DNA of 64,000 bases from an endosymbiont of Escarpia spicata (lineage in GTDB: Bacteria > Pseudomonadota > Gammaproteobacteria > Chromatiales > Chromatiaceae), in the NCBI GenBank assembly GCA_003349915.1, contig QFXE01000005.1, positions 434,001 through 498,000 of the forward strand. Direction: 5' to 3'. The position numbers and the translations under genes are program-made. The stretch's first letter is position 1, and every line of letters begins with the position of its first letter. Shown piece by piece: positions 34,001-45,600 of this stretch. The notes under the pieces are model-generated. The model searched no databases. It was not told the origin of the DNA and worked only from the letters and a program-made list of their open reading frames with translations.

Positions 34001-36677
34001 CCAGCCCCTCGGTCGGGTCGCTGAACCAATCGAAGCCGTCATGTGCAAAATTGACCACGGGCGTCGGCTTGGCCAGGCGCATCGCCTTGGTCATGGCATA
34101 GTAGGGGTAGACCGGACGGTTACCCACATCAATATCGTACTGAGTACCCCAGTTGTCGCGCATCCATCTCTCAGATGTGATCCAGCGAATGTCCGAAGTC
34201 TCCAGCTCATCGAAGACCATCTGCACCAGGCCTGAAGGCGTACCGGCTTGAGTGACACCACCGGTCGTATATCCAAAACCGATACCGCCGTAGCTGTTGG
34301 TTATCCAGACCCGGTTACGTTCCTTGACCCACTGGGGAATCGCAACGCCGAAGACATCCTGGGCCGCAAGCAGACCGATGGCGCCCCACTGGGCTGCGGA
34401 CTGATCGATACTACCGTTCCAGCTGTAGCGCCAGCCACCACCGCTACCCCGCTCGGTCTGTCCCCAACCATACTGGTCGGCCATATCGGTAAGAATATCG
34501 AAATAACTGCGCCGGTTGATGTTTGCAGCGCCCGTAATGGTACGCGCCAGAGGCGTACCTGTACTGGCGATGGCATCCATCACCTGGCCGCCCTGGTAGA
34601 TTGGCTGAGCGCCGGAACTATTCTGTCCCGTCTGGATACCGATACCGTTGCCGTTTGTGTCCGGTTCACCGTAGGTCTGGGTGGCTATATCGACCGTGCC
34701 CAGATCCCGGAACAGTTGCCGCAATCCGCGCACCACGGTCTCCTGGTAGGGATCTTCTGCCGGATCAACACTCTCCAGGTGGCCGTTGATCAGGAATGAC
34801 TGGATCGATGAGGCGGTGGCGCTGGCCCTGGCGTTACTGGTCCAGTAGCCGGTCTCATACCCTTCGGCCGTGGTCCGGGTCTGCTCCTGGTGCAGGTACC
34901 AGAGACCTTCGTCAATAGCGACATTGATCTCGGTATTCAGGGTCTTGGGTTTGACCACGACATTGTAGTTGTCCTGACCCATCTGGCCAGCACTGTCCCA
35001 TACCTTCAGGGTCGCCACGAACGGCGTTCCGGCGGGCGCAGTGGGATAGGTATGGCTCAGCGACAGATCATAGGGATCAGTGATGGCCGTGACCGCCGAT
35101 GAGGTGCCGTCACCAAAATCCCACTGGAAGGTCACGGCGTCTGCGTCACGCACGATACCTTTCACACGGATCGCCTTGCCGTTGTAGATCTCATGTGGCG
35201 CAATGGGATCATGGGCCACCCAGGGCACGGTGATGACATTCGGCGGCAGGTTCGGTGCCACGTGCTGTTCCATCTGGGTCGAGTGGGTCTGACCGGCACC
35301 ATCTTCCACGGTCAGGGTCACAATCTTGGGTCCCGTGCCAGTAATTCCTGCTTCATCGAACTCAAAGGCGCCACCCCATACATCCATCCCAATACGAACC
35401 GGGGAACTGCTTCTATTCAGGGACGTGTAGGTCGTCAACGCCGTCCAGGGGTTGGGATTGGCCGCGTCGTGCTCACGAATGAAATAGTCTGCACCCGCCG
35501 CTTTGGTATCGATGCGTATTTCATACCAGGTGCCTGGCGCATAGGTGCCTACAACGCCGCGATTGGAGCCGTCCTCATAGATATGGAGACTACCGTTGTT
35601 GAAATAGATGGCATGATGCAACTGATTGAAGTGACCACTGGTTGCGTGGTTGCTTCTCAGTTCGATCATCATGTAACTGGCAATCGCGTCATTCTCCCGC
35701 AGCAGAGCCTGGAAGCGCATTCCCTCAGCACGAGCCTGATTATCATTGGTGAATGCGTAGGTACGGCCCCAAGCGCCATCGCCGGTCAGCTTGAGCAGAC
35801 CATCCTCTTCAGCCACCACGCCACTGGAGGTATTGGTGGTCCAGCCGGTGATAGTCCCGTCATTGAAATTATCACCCAACAGTGTCACGCCCAAGGGAGA
35901 CGTGGCAGTGCTGTAGACGTGGTACGCGCGCGGGCCGACGGCATCGATGTCGTTGGTGAAATTCCCGTCGCCATCCCTGTCGGCATCAGCATCGAAATCC
36001 CAGCGGTATTCGACGATGCCGTAGTCATCTACAGAGGTAGTAGCGTCAAAGTAGGCCGGCGGTCCGCCTGCAGCAGGCTCGGCAAGAACCTGGAAGTTGG
36101 CGTTGGGACCACCACCTGTGACCACCTCAACAGCCGCGGTCGCGGTATGGAATTGGCCCACATTGTCTGTCACCGTCAGGCTGGCAGTATAGGTGCCTGT
36201 CTGTTGGTAGAAGTGCTTGGTTATCGAACCTTTGCCCTTGTACGGCAGGTCGGCAGTCTCGGAACCGGGGGCGACCACCCCACCGGTCATGTCGCCAAAG
36301 GTCCAGTCGTAACGCTGGATAGCCGTATCGTCGGTTGAGGCGGTTCCGTTGAAGAGCAGCATGCTGCCCACTTCGACCGTGTAGGGTCCACCTGGATCTG
36401 CCACCGGTGCAGCGCCGGTTGCAATGGTAATGGTGGTGGTATCGAAGGCCGCCTGCAGGGCGTTGTCCCTAACCCGCAAGGTCACGCTGTCGTTGGTGGA
36501 CGCCATGTATTTGCGGCTGGTGGTCGGCCCGTCCAAAACCATGGCAGGCAGCTTGGCATTGTCGAATTCGAAGGTGCCATTGTTGATCGTTCCGCCCGCC
36601 TTCAGCAGCAACTCGGTGGAATAAGCTGGCGTCGTCTGGCTGGATCGGCAGGGTAACGGTAACGCCGCTGGCGTCAT
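31086..36677 (-). CDS. Giant PKD-repeat protein, N-terminally truncated paralogue of upstream gene
   Basis: 1,863 aa of extracellular-type domains. From the N-terminus: the end of a LamG-like domain, a PKD domain and a second LamG-like domain (LLGDNFNDGTITGWT). An alpha/alpha-toroid (squalene-cyclase-like) domain follows at about 586-932 (GGGWRYSWNGSIDQSAAQWGA). Multiple PKD domains (DPGTVDTHTIEWNFGDG type) and a C-terminal fibronectin type III domain (NEVFLTWTPVAGADSYNVYRS) close it. It has no signal peptide. The first 17 residues are PKD coding sequence read in the wrong frame, so the real coding sequence enters at about 36622. It overlaps the upstream giant gene in another frame and is probably a cut-off paralogue. 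Confidence 0.75.
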   Translation of the reverse strand: MTPAALPLPCRSSQTTPAYSTELLLKAGGTINNGTFEFDNAKLPAMVLDGPTTSRKYMASTNDSVTLRVRDNALQAAFDTTTITIATGAAPVADPGGPYTVEVGSMLLFNGTASTDDTAIQRYDWTFGDMTGGVVAPGSETADLPYKGKGSITKHFYQQTGTYTASLTVTDNVGQFHTATAAVEVVTGGGPNANFQVLAEPAAGGPPAYFDATTSVDDYGIVEYRWDFDADADRDGDGNFTNDIDAVGPRAYHVYSTATSPLGVTLLGDNFNDGTITGWTTNTSSGVVAEEDGLLKLTGDGAWGRTYAFTNDNQARAEGMRFQALLRENDAIASYMMIELRSNHATSGHFNQLHHAIYFNNGSLHIYEDGSNRGVVGTYAPGTWYEIRIDTKAAGADYFIREHDAANPNPWTALTTYTSLNRSSSPVRIGMDVWGGAFEFDEAGITGTGPKIVTLTVEDGAGQTHSTQMEQHVAPNLPPNVITVPWVAHDPIAPHEIYNGKAIRVKGIVRDADAVTFQWDFGDGTSSAVTAITDPYDLSLSHTYPTAPAGTPFVATLKVWDSAGQMGQDNYNVVVKPKTLNTEINVAIDEGLWYLHQEQTRTTAEGYETGYWTSNARASATASSIQSFLINGHLESVDPAEDPYQETVVRGLRQLFRDLGTVDIATQTYGEPDTNGNGIGIQTGQNSSGAQPIYQGGQVMDAIASTGTPLARTITGAANINRRSYFDILTDMADQYGWGQTERGSGGGWRYSWNGSIDQSAAQWGAIGLLAAQDVFGVAIPQWVKERNRVWITNSYGGIGFGYTTGGVTQAGTPSGLVQMVFDELETSDIRWITSERWMRDNWGTQYDIDVGNRPVYPYYAMTKAMRLAKPTPVVNFAHDGFDWFSDPTEGLARILIDEQIATGEIPGTRWISKQLRSSWSVIILSRTLFMQPPVAVAGRDRVWAVDLPLEFDGSDSFHLDPFRSLIKYEWDFDGDGNFDSTSTGPTASYTYLLSDYPEATLPQTITVSLRVTDNNVPALTDTDTLNVVIAIPPHPPVAEIGGPYTCTQGLPCTLNGSGSFDIDPTDFIARFEWELDAIFPFDFDEATGSNPSPVFSNLGTFNIGLRVWDNGVLNDLDGDGELDENERLSDQVFTTVTVVANLAPIADANGPYTVDEGSSIALDGTGSSDPNGDALTYGWDYNNDGAYDDATGPAPLYTGVDDGIYPIELQVSDGLLNNTAATSVTVNNVAPTTDAGADQSVNEGDTVNFSGSFTDPGTADTHTLSWDFGDGSTASGGLNPSHVYAEDGTYTVTLTVTDDDSGVGTASMTVTVENVAPTVDAGIDQTLTEGGTASFTGSFTDPGTLDTHTTEWGFGDGTTVSGTLSPTHTYAEDGTYTVTLTVTDDEDAVGTDTLTVTVNNAAPVVEAGPDQSGALGDTIALAPATFTDAGVEDAHTATIDWGDGTTDTGTVTQGAGSGSVVGSHAYAADGSYTVIVTVTDDDGLFGSDSFQVILASGNAAPTANAGGPYTTNEGQGVTLDGSASNDPDSGPSPLSYAWDLDGDGQYDDASGVTVTLPIQPDDASFTVRLQVSDGLLTATDTATVTVNNVVPTVDAGPDQTINEGDTANFSGSFTDPGTVDTHTIEWNFGDGSAPVSGSLTPSHTYADNGIYTVTLMVTDKDGAVGADTLTVTVNNVAPTVDAGADQMFNEGDTANFSGSFTDPGSVDTHTIEWGFGDGSAPVSGSLTPSHTYPTAGVYTVSLTVTDKDGGVGSDTLTVTVQASAVQTIFNLSARPKSNEVFLTWTPVAGADSYNVYRSTTPGGPYTQIASGHVCDYCAYYNPSLTNGVTYYYVVTSVSGGSESLSSNEASATPQARSSRSRR
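31981..32174. repeat. 194-bp exact direct repeat, copy 1 (internal PKD)
   Basis: By eye this is identical base for base to 36623-36816 and lies in frame inside a PKD domain of the 1,863-aa protein. Flanking bases diverge at both ends. A tract this long and exact suggests recent duplication or gene conversion. Confidence 0.9.
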
Positions 36678-39600
36678 CGTACTGGCCGTCGCCGTCCAGA
36701 TCCCAGGCGTAGCTCAGTGGTGACGGGCCGCTGTCAGGATCATTGGAGGCGCTGCCGTCGAGGGTGACGCCCTGGCCTTCGTTGGTTGTGTAGGGACCAC
36801 CCGCATTGGCGGTGGGGCCGACGTTGGCTGTGGTGAGGCTCACCTGGAAGCTGTCGCTGCCGAAGAGGCCCTCATCATCGGTTACCGTGACGGTGACTGT
36901 GTAGTTGCCGTCAGCGGCATAGGTATGACTGCCTGCCACGCTGCCGTTGCCTGCGCCCTGGGTCACTGTACCTGCGTCATTGGTGCCGTCGCCCCAGTCG
37001 ATGGTGGCTGTGTGGGTATCCTGAACACCGGCATCGGTGAAGGTTGCCGGGGCCAGGGCGATGGTATCGCCCGGTGTGCCATTCTGGTTCGGACCGGCCT
37101 CTACGATCGGTGCAGCATTGTTCACCGTGATGGTGAGGCTGTTGTTGCCTGCTGCGCCGTCATCGTCGGTCACTGTGACCGTGACTGTGTAGCTGCCGTC
37201 CTCTGTATAGGTGTGACTGCCCAGTGCAACGCTGCCGCCGCCTGCGCCTTGGGTGATGATGGGAGTTTCAACCGTACCGTCACCCCAGTCGACCGTTGCG
37301 GTGTGGGTATCCCCGATACCGGCATCGGTGAAGCTGGCATCCGGCAGGGTCACCGCATCGCCTTCGGTGATCGTCTGGTCCGCGGGTACCGCTACTACCG
37401 GTGCTACGTTGCCGACGGTGACTGTGAGCGTATCTATGCCCACTCCGCCATCCTTGTCGGTCACCGTCAGGGTCACCGTGTAGACGCCGTTGTCTGCGTA
37501 GGTGTGGCTTGGGGTCAGACTGCCGCTTACCGGCGCGCTGCCGTCACCAAAGTTCCATTCTATGGTGTGGGTGTCTACCGTTCCCGGATCAGTAAAGCTT
37601 CCGGCGAAGTTGACCGTGTCACCTTCATTGGCTGTCTGGTCAGGACCAGCGTCTGCTGTCGGTGCCACGTTGTTGACCGTCACCGTAGCGGTGTCGGTGG
37701 CCGTAAGCAGGCCGTCACTGACTTCGAGCCCAACGGTGAAGCTGCTGTTGTCGGGTTGGATCGGCAGGGTCACGGTGACGCCGGTGGCATCATCGTACTG
37801 GCCGTCGCCGTCCAGATCCCAGGCGTAGCTGAGTGGGCTCGGACCGTTGTCCGGATCGTTGGAGCCGCTGCCGTCGAGTGTGACGCCTTCGCCTTCGTTG
37901 ATCACATAGGGTCCGCCCGCATTGGCGGTGGGAGCTGCATTGCCGCTGGCGAGGATCACCTGGAAGCTGTCGCTGCCGAAGAGGCCATCATCATCGGTTA
38001 CCGTCACGATGACCGTATAGCTGCCATCTGTGGCATAGGCATGGCTACCCGCCACGCTGCCGCTGCCAGCGCCCTGGGTTAGCGTACCGGGTTCAACCGT
38101 GCCGTCGCCCCAGTCGATGGTGGCTGTGTGGGTATCCTCTACACCGGCATCGGTGAAAGTGGAGGGGGCCAGGGCGATGGTATCGCCAAGGACGCCACTC
38201 TGATCCGGACCAGCTTCTACCACGGGTGCCGCGTTGTTCACGGTTACCGTGAGGCTGTCCGTGCCCACGCCGCCATCATCATCGGTCACAGTGAGGCTTA
38301 CCGTGTAGACGCCGTCTTCAGTATAGACATGGCTTGGGATCACGCTGCCGCTGGCGGTTGTGCCGTCACCGAAATCCCATTCGATGGTGTGGGTATCGGC
38401 AATGCCGGGATCGGTGAAGCTGCCGGTGAAGTTGACGCTGTCGCCTTCGCTGACGGTCTGGTCGACTCCTGCATCTGCCGTCGGTGCCACGTTGTTCACT
38501 GTGACACTGGTGCCTGAAGTGCTGTTGAGCAGGCCGTCGCTCACCTGAAGTGCGACCGGATAGAGGCCGTCATCCAGACCGGTGTAGGCAGGTGCCGGGC
38601 CGCTGGCGTCGTCATAGGCGCCGTCGTTGTTGTAGTCCCACAGATAGGTCAGGCTGTCGCCGTTGGGATCACTGGAGCCTGTGCCGTCCAGAGCCACTGT
38701 GCTGCCTTCGTCAACAGTGTAGGGGCCGTTGGCATCTGCGATGGGGGCCATGTTCGCCACCACGGTCACAGTGGTGAAGTCCTGATCGCTCAGACGCTCG
38801 TTCTCGTCCAATTCACCGTCGCCGTCGAGATCGTTGAGCACGCCGTTATCCCATACCCTCAGACCGATGTTGTAGGTGCCCGGGGCGGCCCAGACGTAGC
38901 TTGGAGTGGTGCCTGCGGCCTCAGCAAAGTCGTAGGGGAAGACCACATCGAGCTCCCACTCGTAGCGGGCGATGAAGTCGGTGGGATCGATCTCGAAGGA
39001 ACCTGTACCATCCAGTGCGCAGGGCAATCCGGCGGTGCAGGTATAGGGACCATTGGCATCGGCAATCGGCGGATGGGGCGGGATGGCGATGGTAATAGCA
39101 ACGGTATCGGTAGCCTTCAGCGGCGGAATATTGTTATCGGTCACACGCAGGGTGGCGGTAATCGTCTGCGGCAGCGTACTCTCTGGATAGAGGCTACTCA
39201 GATAGGTGTGTGTGGACACAGGATCAGTGCCGGCACTGTCGAAGACGCCGTCGCCGTCGAAATCCCATTCGTAACGTACCAGACTGCGGAAAGGATCGAG
39301 ATGATAGGAATTGGAGCCGTCGAATGTCAGCGGCAGATCCACTGCCCACACCCGATCACGCCCTGCGTCGGCCACCGGCGGCTGCACGAACAGGGTACGG
39401 CTGAGCATGATCACCGCCCAGGCGCTGCGCATATCCCAACTGGCACGATAGCTACCCTGGAAACGCCCGGTATCGAGCTGATCATCAATCAGGATACGGG
39501 CGATACCATCGTCAGGATCGTCGAACCAGTTGTAACCGTTGGCAACCAGGTTGATCACAGGTTCCGGGTTGCCCAGGCGCATCGCCTTGGTGAAAGCGTA

Positions 39601-42600
39601 CATGGCATAGTAGTCGCGGCAGGTCTCGGTACCCGCATTGGGAACACCACCACTCCACTGGTAGATGATACTGTCAACATCCGTTTTCGACCATTGACTA
39701 CCGATCCAATCCTCAGCCGTGGTCCAGCGATTATCACTCACTTCAAAATCATCAAAGGCGAGTTGCACCATGCCGGACGGGGTGGTGGCCCGACCGTTGC
39801 CAGCTCCTCCATAACCGAACCCGATTCCGTTATAGCTGGTATTCAACCAGACATCATTGCGCTCTTTGACCCACAGCGGGATAGGAATGCCGAAGGTATC
39901 CTGAGCCGCCTGCAGACCGATGGCACCCCACTGGGCTGCGGAGTTGTCTATACTGGTGTTCCAACTGTAGCGCCAACCACCACCCAAACCTTCTTCAGTC
40001 TGCCCCCAGTTGTACTGGTCCGCCATATCAGTCAGTACATCGTAGTAGCTGCGACGCTTCACATCATCTGTACCGGTTACCGTGCGGTGGAGCAGGCTGC
40101 GGCTGGAGGCGATGGCATCCATCACTGAACCGCCCTCGTAGATCGGCCTGGCACTGTTGGCACTGAGACCAATGCCGTTGCCGTTGGTGTCCGGCTCACC
40201 ATAGGTCTGGGCAGTGATATCGTACCTGGTAAGCAGCGTAAACAGGTATTTCAGGCCACGATCCACCGTCTCGACGTAGGGATTGTTGCTCTGGTCGCCG
40301 GTTTCGAAGTGACCGTTGATCTCGAACGACTGGATCACGGGTGCAATAGCGGAGGCGAAGTAACCACCGTAGGTGTAGGTCGTCCACGAGCCGGACGGAT
40401 AACCGTCGGTGGTGGTCCGCGTCTGACGCTGGTGCAGGAACCAGAGCCCCTCATCAATGGCAACGTTGGTCTCTGTGGTCAGGTTCCTGGGTTTGACCAC
40501 CACATTGTAGGTATCCTGCCCCATCTGGCCCGGGATGTCCCAGACCTTGAGGGTGGCCACGAACGGCGTCCCTTCAGGCGCATCGGGATAGGTGTGGGTC
40601 ACCGACAGATCATAGGGGTCGGTGACATCCATTACCGCCGATGAGGTGCCATCGCCAAAATCCCATTGGAAGGTATGAGCATCGGCATCACGCACTATGC
40701 CCTTGAGATGGATCTGCTTGCCGTTGTAGGTCTCGTGGGGCGTGATTGGATCGTGCGCCACCCAGGGCACAGTAATCACATCCGGTGGCTTGTTGCCAGG
40801 CGCCGTAACCGTTGTTGTATCGGTGGCAGTCTGGCCTGCACCATCTTCCACCGTCAGAGTCACCACATGGGCAGCCTGATCGCTGACGACGGTGAAGTTG
40901 TCGAACTCGAAGGTGCCAGCCCCCCCCATGGTGGCGCCCAGCTTCAGCGAGCCGGTGAAATTGTAGGTGGAGTCGTAGAGCTGGATCCAGTCCGCCGCCC
41001 CGAGTTCACGATAGTAGTAGGTGGCACCGGCAACGGCTTTCAGATCGATGCGAACCTCATACCAGCTTCCCCGCGTATAGCTACCATATTCGCCACGATA
41101 GATGCCGTTCTCATAGATCTGCAGCGTGCCGTCAAGGAAATAGATCGCGTACGGCATCTGAGGGTAATTGTAGCTTGTACTGATGTCTTTCAGCCCCCAC
41201 ATCATGTACTGGGCGCCAATGATATTCACCGGCCGTACCTGGCCCTGGAAACTGGCATTGCGATTCTGGAAGTTCTCCTGGCTGAACAGATGCTGGGCTC
41301 CCCAGACCCCGGAACCGACCAGGGTTACCCGATCATCCTGGGTGGCCCCAACCGCGAGCCACTTGCCGTTGTCGATTACCGTACCGTCGAAGGTCTCTTC
41401 AAAGAAAGTGCCGGTACCGGGAAAAATGTGGAAGGGCGTGGCGCCGACAGCATCGATATCGTTGGTGAAGTTGCCGTCACCATCACGATCAATGCTGGCA
41501 TCGAAGTCCCAACGGTACTCGATGATACCGAAGTCATCATCGGAGTTGCGTCCGTCAAGGTAGGCCGGTGGCCCCCCAGCCCCGACCTCATAGGGTCCCC
41601 CTGCATCAGCCGTGGGTGAATTGCCAACCACCACTTCGACGGTGGTTGTTGCGATATTGCTGTTGCCTGCATTGTCGGTAGCGGTCAGGGTGACGGGATA
41701 GGTTCCGGTCTGGCGGTAGAAGTGCTGCGGACCCGCACCCTTGCCGGTATAGGGCAGGTTGGCAGTCATGGATCCTACGGCATCTGGTCCGCCGGTGGTA
41801 TCGCCGAAGGTCCAGTCGTAAAATTGGATAGCAGTACCATCGGTGGAGCCACTGCCGTCGAAGGTGATCAAACTGCCCACTTCGGCCTGGTAGGGACCAC
41901 CCGCATCTGCCACGGGCGCCCCATCATCAAGCACTGCAATGGTAGTTGTGTCGTAGCTCTCCTGCAGGGCGTGATCCCGGACCCGCAGGGTTACATCCTG
42001 AGTACCTGGCTGGAGATAACTACGCGAGACTACCGGACCTTCGAGGGAGAGCTGGAACGTTGTATTATCCATCTCGAAATTGGTGCCGTAGACATCGACG
42101 CCGACCCGCAACTTTTGTTCAGCAGAATGGACCGAATCGTAGACCAGCGTCCAGTCAGTAGTGCCGGCCTGTCTGAATTCATACCTCGCCCCAAGGGGTT
42201 TCAGGGTGATGCGGACATCGTATTCCATGCCCTTGCTGTAGGTGACCTTGTTACCCTTGTTCCCGCCGTCTTCATAGATGTAGATCCAACTATTATCATT
42301 GAACATCATCGCGTAGGGCATTTGATTGTAGTGGTAGCTGTCGCTGGCGTTCTTGAAGCCCCACATCGCATTCTCGACACCACTACCATCGACAGTCTTC
42401 ACCCGGGTCTGCAACACCATTCCCGGTTCACGCTGGAATATCTGCTCGCTGAAGAGATAGCGTTCACCCCAAGTACTGCCCGTACCCACGATGGTGACCT
42501 TTTCATCCTGGGAAACACCTTCTGCGCTGGCTCGCCATTTGACCGTATCCAGGGTGGTGCCGGAAAAGTCATCGGCCAAATCCGGATCAAAAGTCCACAG

Positions 42601-45600
42601 GTAATCGTAGATGCCGAAGTCATCAGTGGAGCCGGTAGCATCCAGTGTGATAGACCAGACACCGTGGCTGGCGAAGGATTCGTCGAATTCATAGGGACCA
42701 CCGGTGTCTGCGACCGGCCCGTCGTTGAGTTGCACTTCGATAGTATGAGTAATGGTCGTCTGTTGACCTGCCCGGTCGGTCAGCGTCAGCGTTACCGTGT
42801 AGACACCGGTGGCCATGTAGATATGATTTGGCGCGATCTCCGTGGAAGTTTCGCCATCACCGAAATCCCACTCGTAGCGGATGATCTCGGAGTCGTCAGT
42901 GGAGGAACCGGCATCAAAACCGACGCTCCAGCCACCGCCACTGGCGGCACCCTCATCCACTGAAGCAGGCGCATCGAGCACCGCCACTGGTGGAGTGCCC
43001 TGCTGGACTGAGACAGTGCTGGTGGCGCTGTGAGTCTGACCGGCGTTATCGATTGCTGTAACGGTTATGGTGTAATCACCAACAGCGGTGTAACGGTGCC
43101 GCATGGAGACGCCACCCAGCCAGGTGCCCGTGTCATTGAAAACATTGGCACGCCCCAGAGTCTGAATGATGATCGGCTTGCTGGCAGTGATGTGATGCAA
43201 ACCGGAGACGCCGCCGAGAATGTCGGCCGCCGCCAGATAACGGTATCCGTCTTTGTCGAGAGCCAGACTCATCGCACCACTGTTGATATCGATATTGGTG
43301 CCGTTGTTGGGTGCGAAGATGACGATTCCTTCCATCAGATTATGCAGATGGAATTCCGTCCCATCCCTTCCCGCAGTCATCGAGATATCGTCGCCGAAGG
43401 AGAGGATACCCTCGCTGCCTTCCTGGGATCCGGCCCAGACCTCGACATCACCGGTACTGACCACGCGTATCCTGCGAGTTCCAAAACCACCCTGGTACCA
43501 CATTTCACCGGCCGCAAGAGTATGGGTGTAAAGCGAAACACCGGTGTCCAGATCGAAGATCTCTACGTCAGCCGCCTCGTGGGCAAACACTGCCGCTGCC
43601 GAGTCGTTGTAAACAACGACTGCACCGAGGAACAACCTGCCGACCGCACTGCCTGTCTCCGAAGGCACAGTGGTATAACCGTTGCCCCCGGTAGTCTGCA
43701 TGGAGACGTTACCGCTGGAGACCACACGATAGACGGTTTCGCTGAGTCCTGGTGGTTCCCAATAGGACCCGGCGCGCAGCCGTTGGGTGGCTCGCAGGAC
43801 ATCACCAGAGTCGTAGAAGCTGACAACGGCATCCTCGTAGGCGAAGACATAGAATCCGGCATTGGCGTCACGATGGAAGATGAAGTGCTGGCCCCCCGGG
43901 TCACCGCCCATCGCGGGCATGAAGGCGGAGTGCGGATTGAATTCGGTCAGGTAAGCTGTGACCGGCTTGTTCGCTTTGACCTTGAAGGAGATGCCATCTC
44001 CGGGAGAGACATCCCAGATGCCGAACCGATTCAGCGTGTTGCTGGCGATGACGGAGTTGTCCTCGATATTGATGATATCGACCTCGGTGTCATCGTGGGT
44101 GGCAACTATACGGCCCAGACGAGCGCCGGGAATATCGTAGCCGTAAAGATCGGTACCCGTGGCGAAGTAGCTTCCACGGCTTCCGCTATTGAAACCCGCT
44201 GTGTAGCTGGTCCCGTCGCCAAAATCGACAGTGTATCGCTGGACATTGTGATCGTCGGTGGAGGCAGTGGCATTCAGGATAAGATCCCACTTGCCGTCCC
44301 AGGCATCCTGCTCGGTCAGGGTGTAGGGGCCGTCTGCGTGGGCCACCGGAGGATCGTTGGCCACGACACTGACACTGTGCGTTGCAGTATCGGTCTGGCC
44401 TGCATGGTCGGTCACGGTCAGGCTGATGTCGTAATTGCCTGCCGTATCGTATTGATGCTTCGGTCGCAGGGTATCACCGAGTGCCGTAACCCTGACGTTG
44501 TCGTAGATCAGGCTCTGGGTATTGGCCAGCAGGCCAATGCCGCCGGAGGGATGACGCACCACCGGTGTCTCGATCTGCAGGCTCTCCACGCCCCCTTCCG
44601 GGGTCACGAAGAGTTGCATGGTGCCGTTCTCCACCCGCAACCGCAGATGATATCCAATATCGGCATCCCAGCCACTGCCGCCATCAACCAGGATCATGTC
44701 GGTCTTCCAGTCATAGAAACGCCAGTGATCCCAGCTGTTGAGAGAGTACATCAGATAGCTGTCAGTGCTGCCGTTGCTGTTGGCCCGGCGGAAGGCGATA
44801 CCCAGGTAACCGTCAGTGCCGCTCAGGCCCTTGAAGTCCACCTCAAGTTCGAAATCGGCGTAACTGGTGGAGAGATCCTGGAACCACTTCCAACCGGTGG
44901 ATGTATCCGTCTGGCGTAACTGTCCGTCCGCTACACTCCAGTTACCGGCGTTGACGGTCCAGGCTGGATTGGCGTTGTAGTCACCGTCCTCGAAATCATC
45001 CTTCATACTACCGATGTGACTGAGGGCGCTACCATCACCCCAATCCACTTCGTAACCGGAGATGCCGTGGTCATCGCTAGCGGCATTGAGATCCACACCC
45101 AACGTCCATTTACCGAGAGAAGCGGCGGTTTCATCCACAGTTGCAGGTCCGGTGATGGCTGCCACTGGTGGGTCGCCTGCCGTCACGGTGGCTATCGTTG
45201 TTGCCGTATGGGACTGCCCCACTTCGTCATAGACCGTCAGGGAAACCGCGTAAGTTCCAGTCTGATTGTAGACATGGGTCGGATTGACGCCCTCACCAAA
45301 CATGGTCAGCCGCACATTGTCGAAGCGGACATGGGTCCGGTAGGTGGCAAGGCCGACACGCCCCTGTTGGTGCGTGGCATCCGTGTACTCGAACAGGAAG
45401 CTGTCATCCAGGTAGACGCTATAAGTGTCGCCGCGCCGCTCCACTGCCAGATTGTAGGTGACACCCGGTCCGACCGTAAACGGCAGATAGTGATCAAGCA
45501 GCGCGGCACTGGAACCATTGACCCAGCGATAGAACAGCACGTCGTTGAGCCCGTGGCCGCGTAGGATGATCTCGTAGCGGTTGGCCGCATCCTCGTCGGA

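Noticed and set aside
35193-36338. 381-codon plus-strand open frame opposite the 1,863-aa gene
   Set aside because: Antisense to LamG/PKD coding. No domain pattern and no ribosome site.
36469-36677. Programmed ribosomal frameshift joining the two giant frames
   Set aside because: No slippery heptamer is present at the switch point. Homology shows two different domains meeting at the boundary of an exact repeat, which fits recombination better.
43030-44919. 629-codon open frame on the plus strand inside the giant PKD gene
   Set aside because: It is antisense to clear PKD/VCBS coding sequence with well-formed domains. The translation has no recognisable domain. High GC and low-complexity coding keep the opposite frame open.
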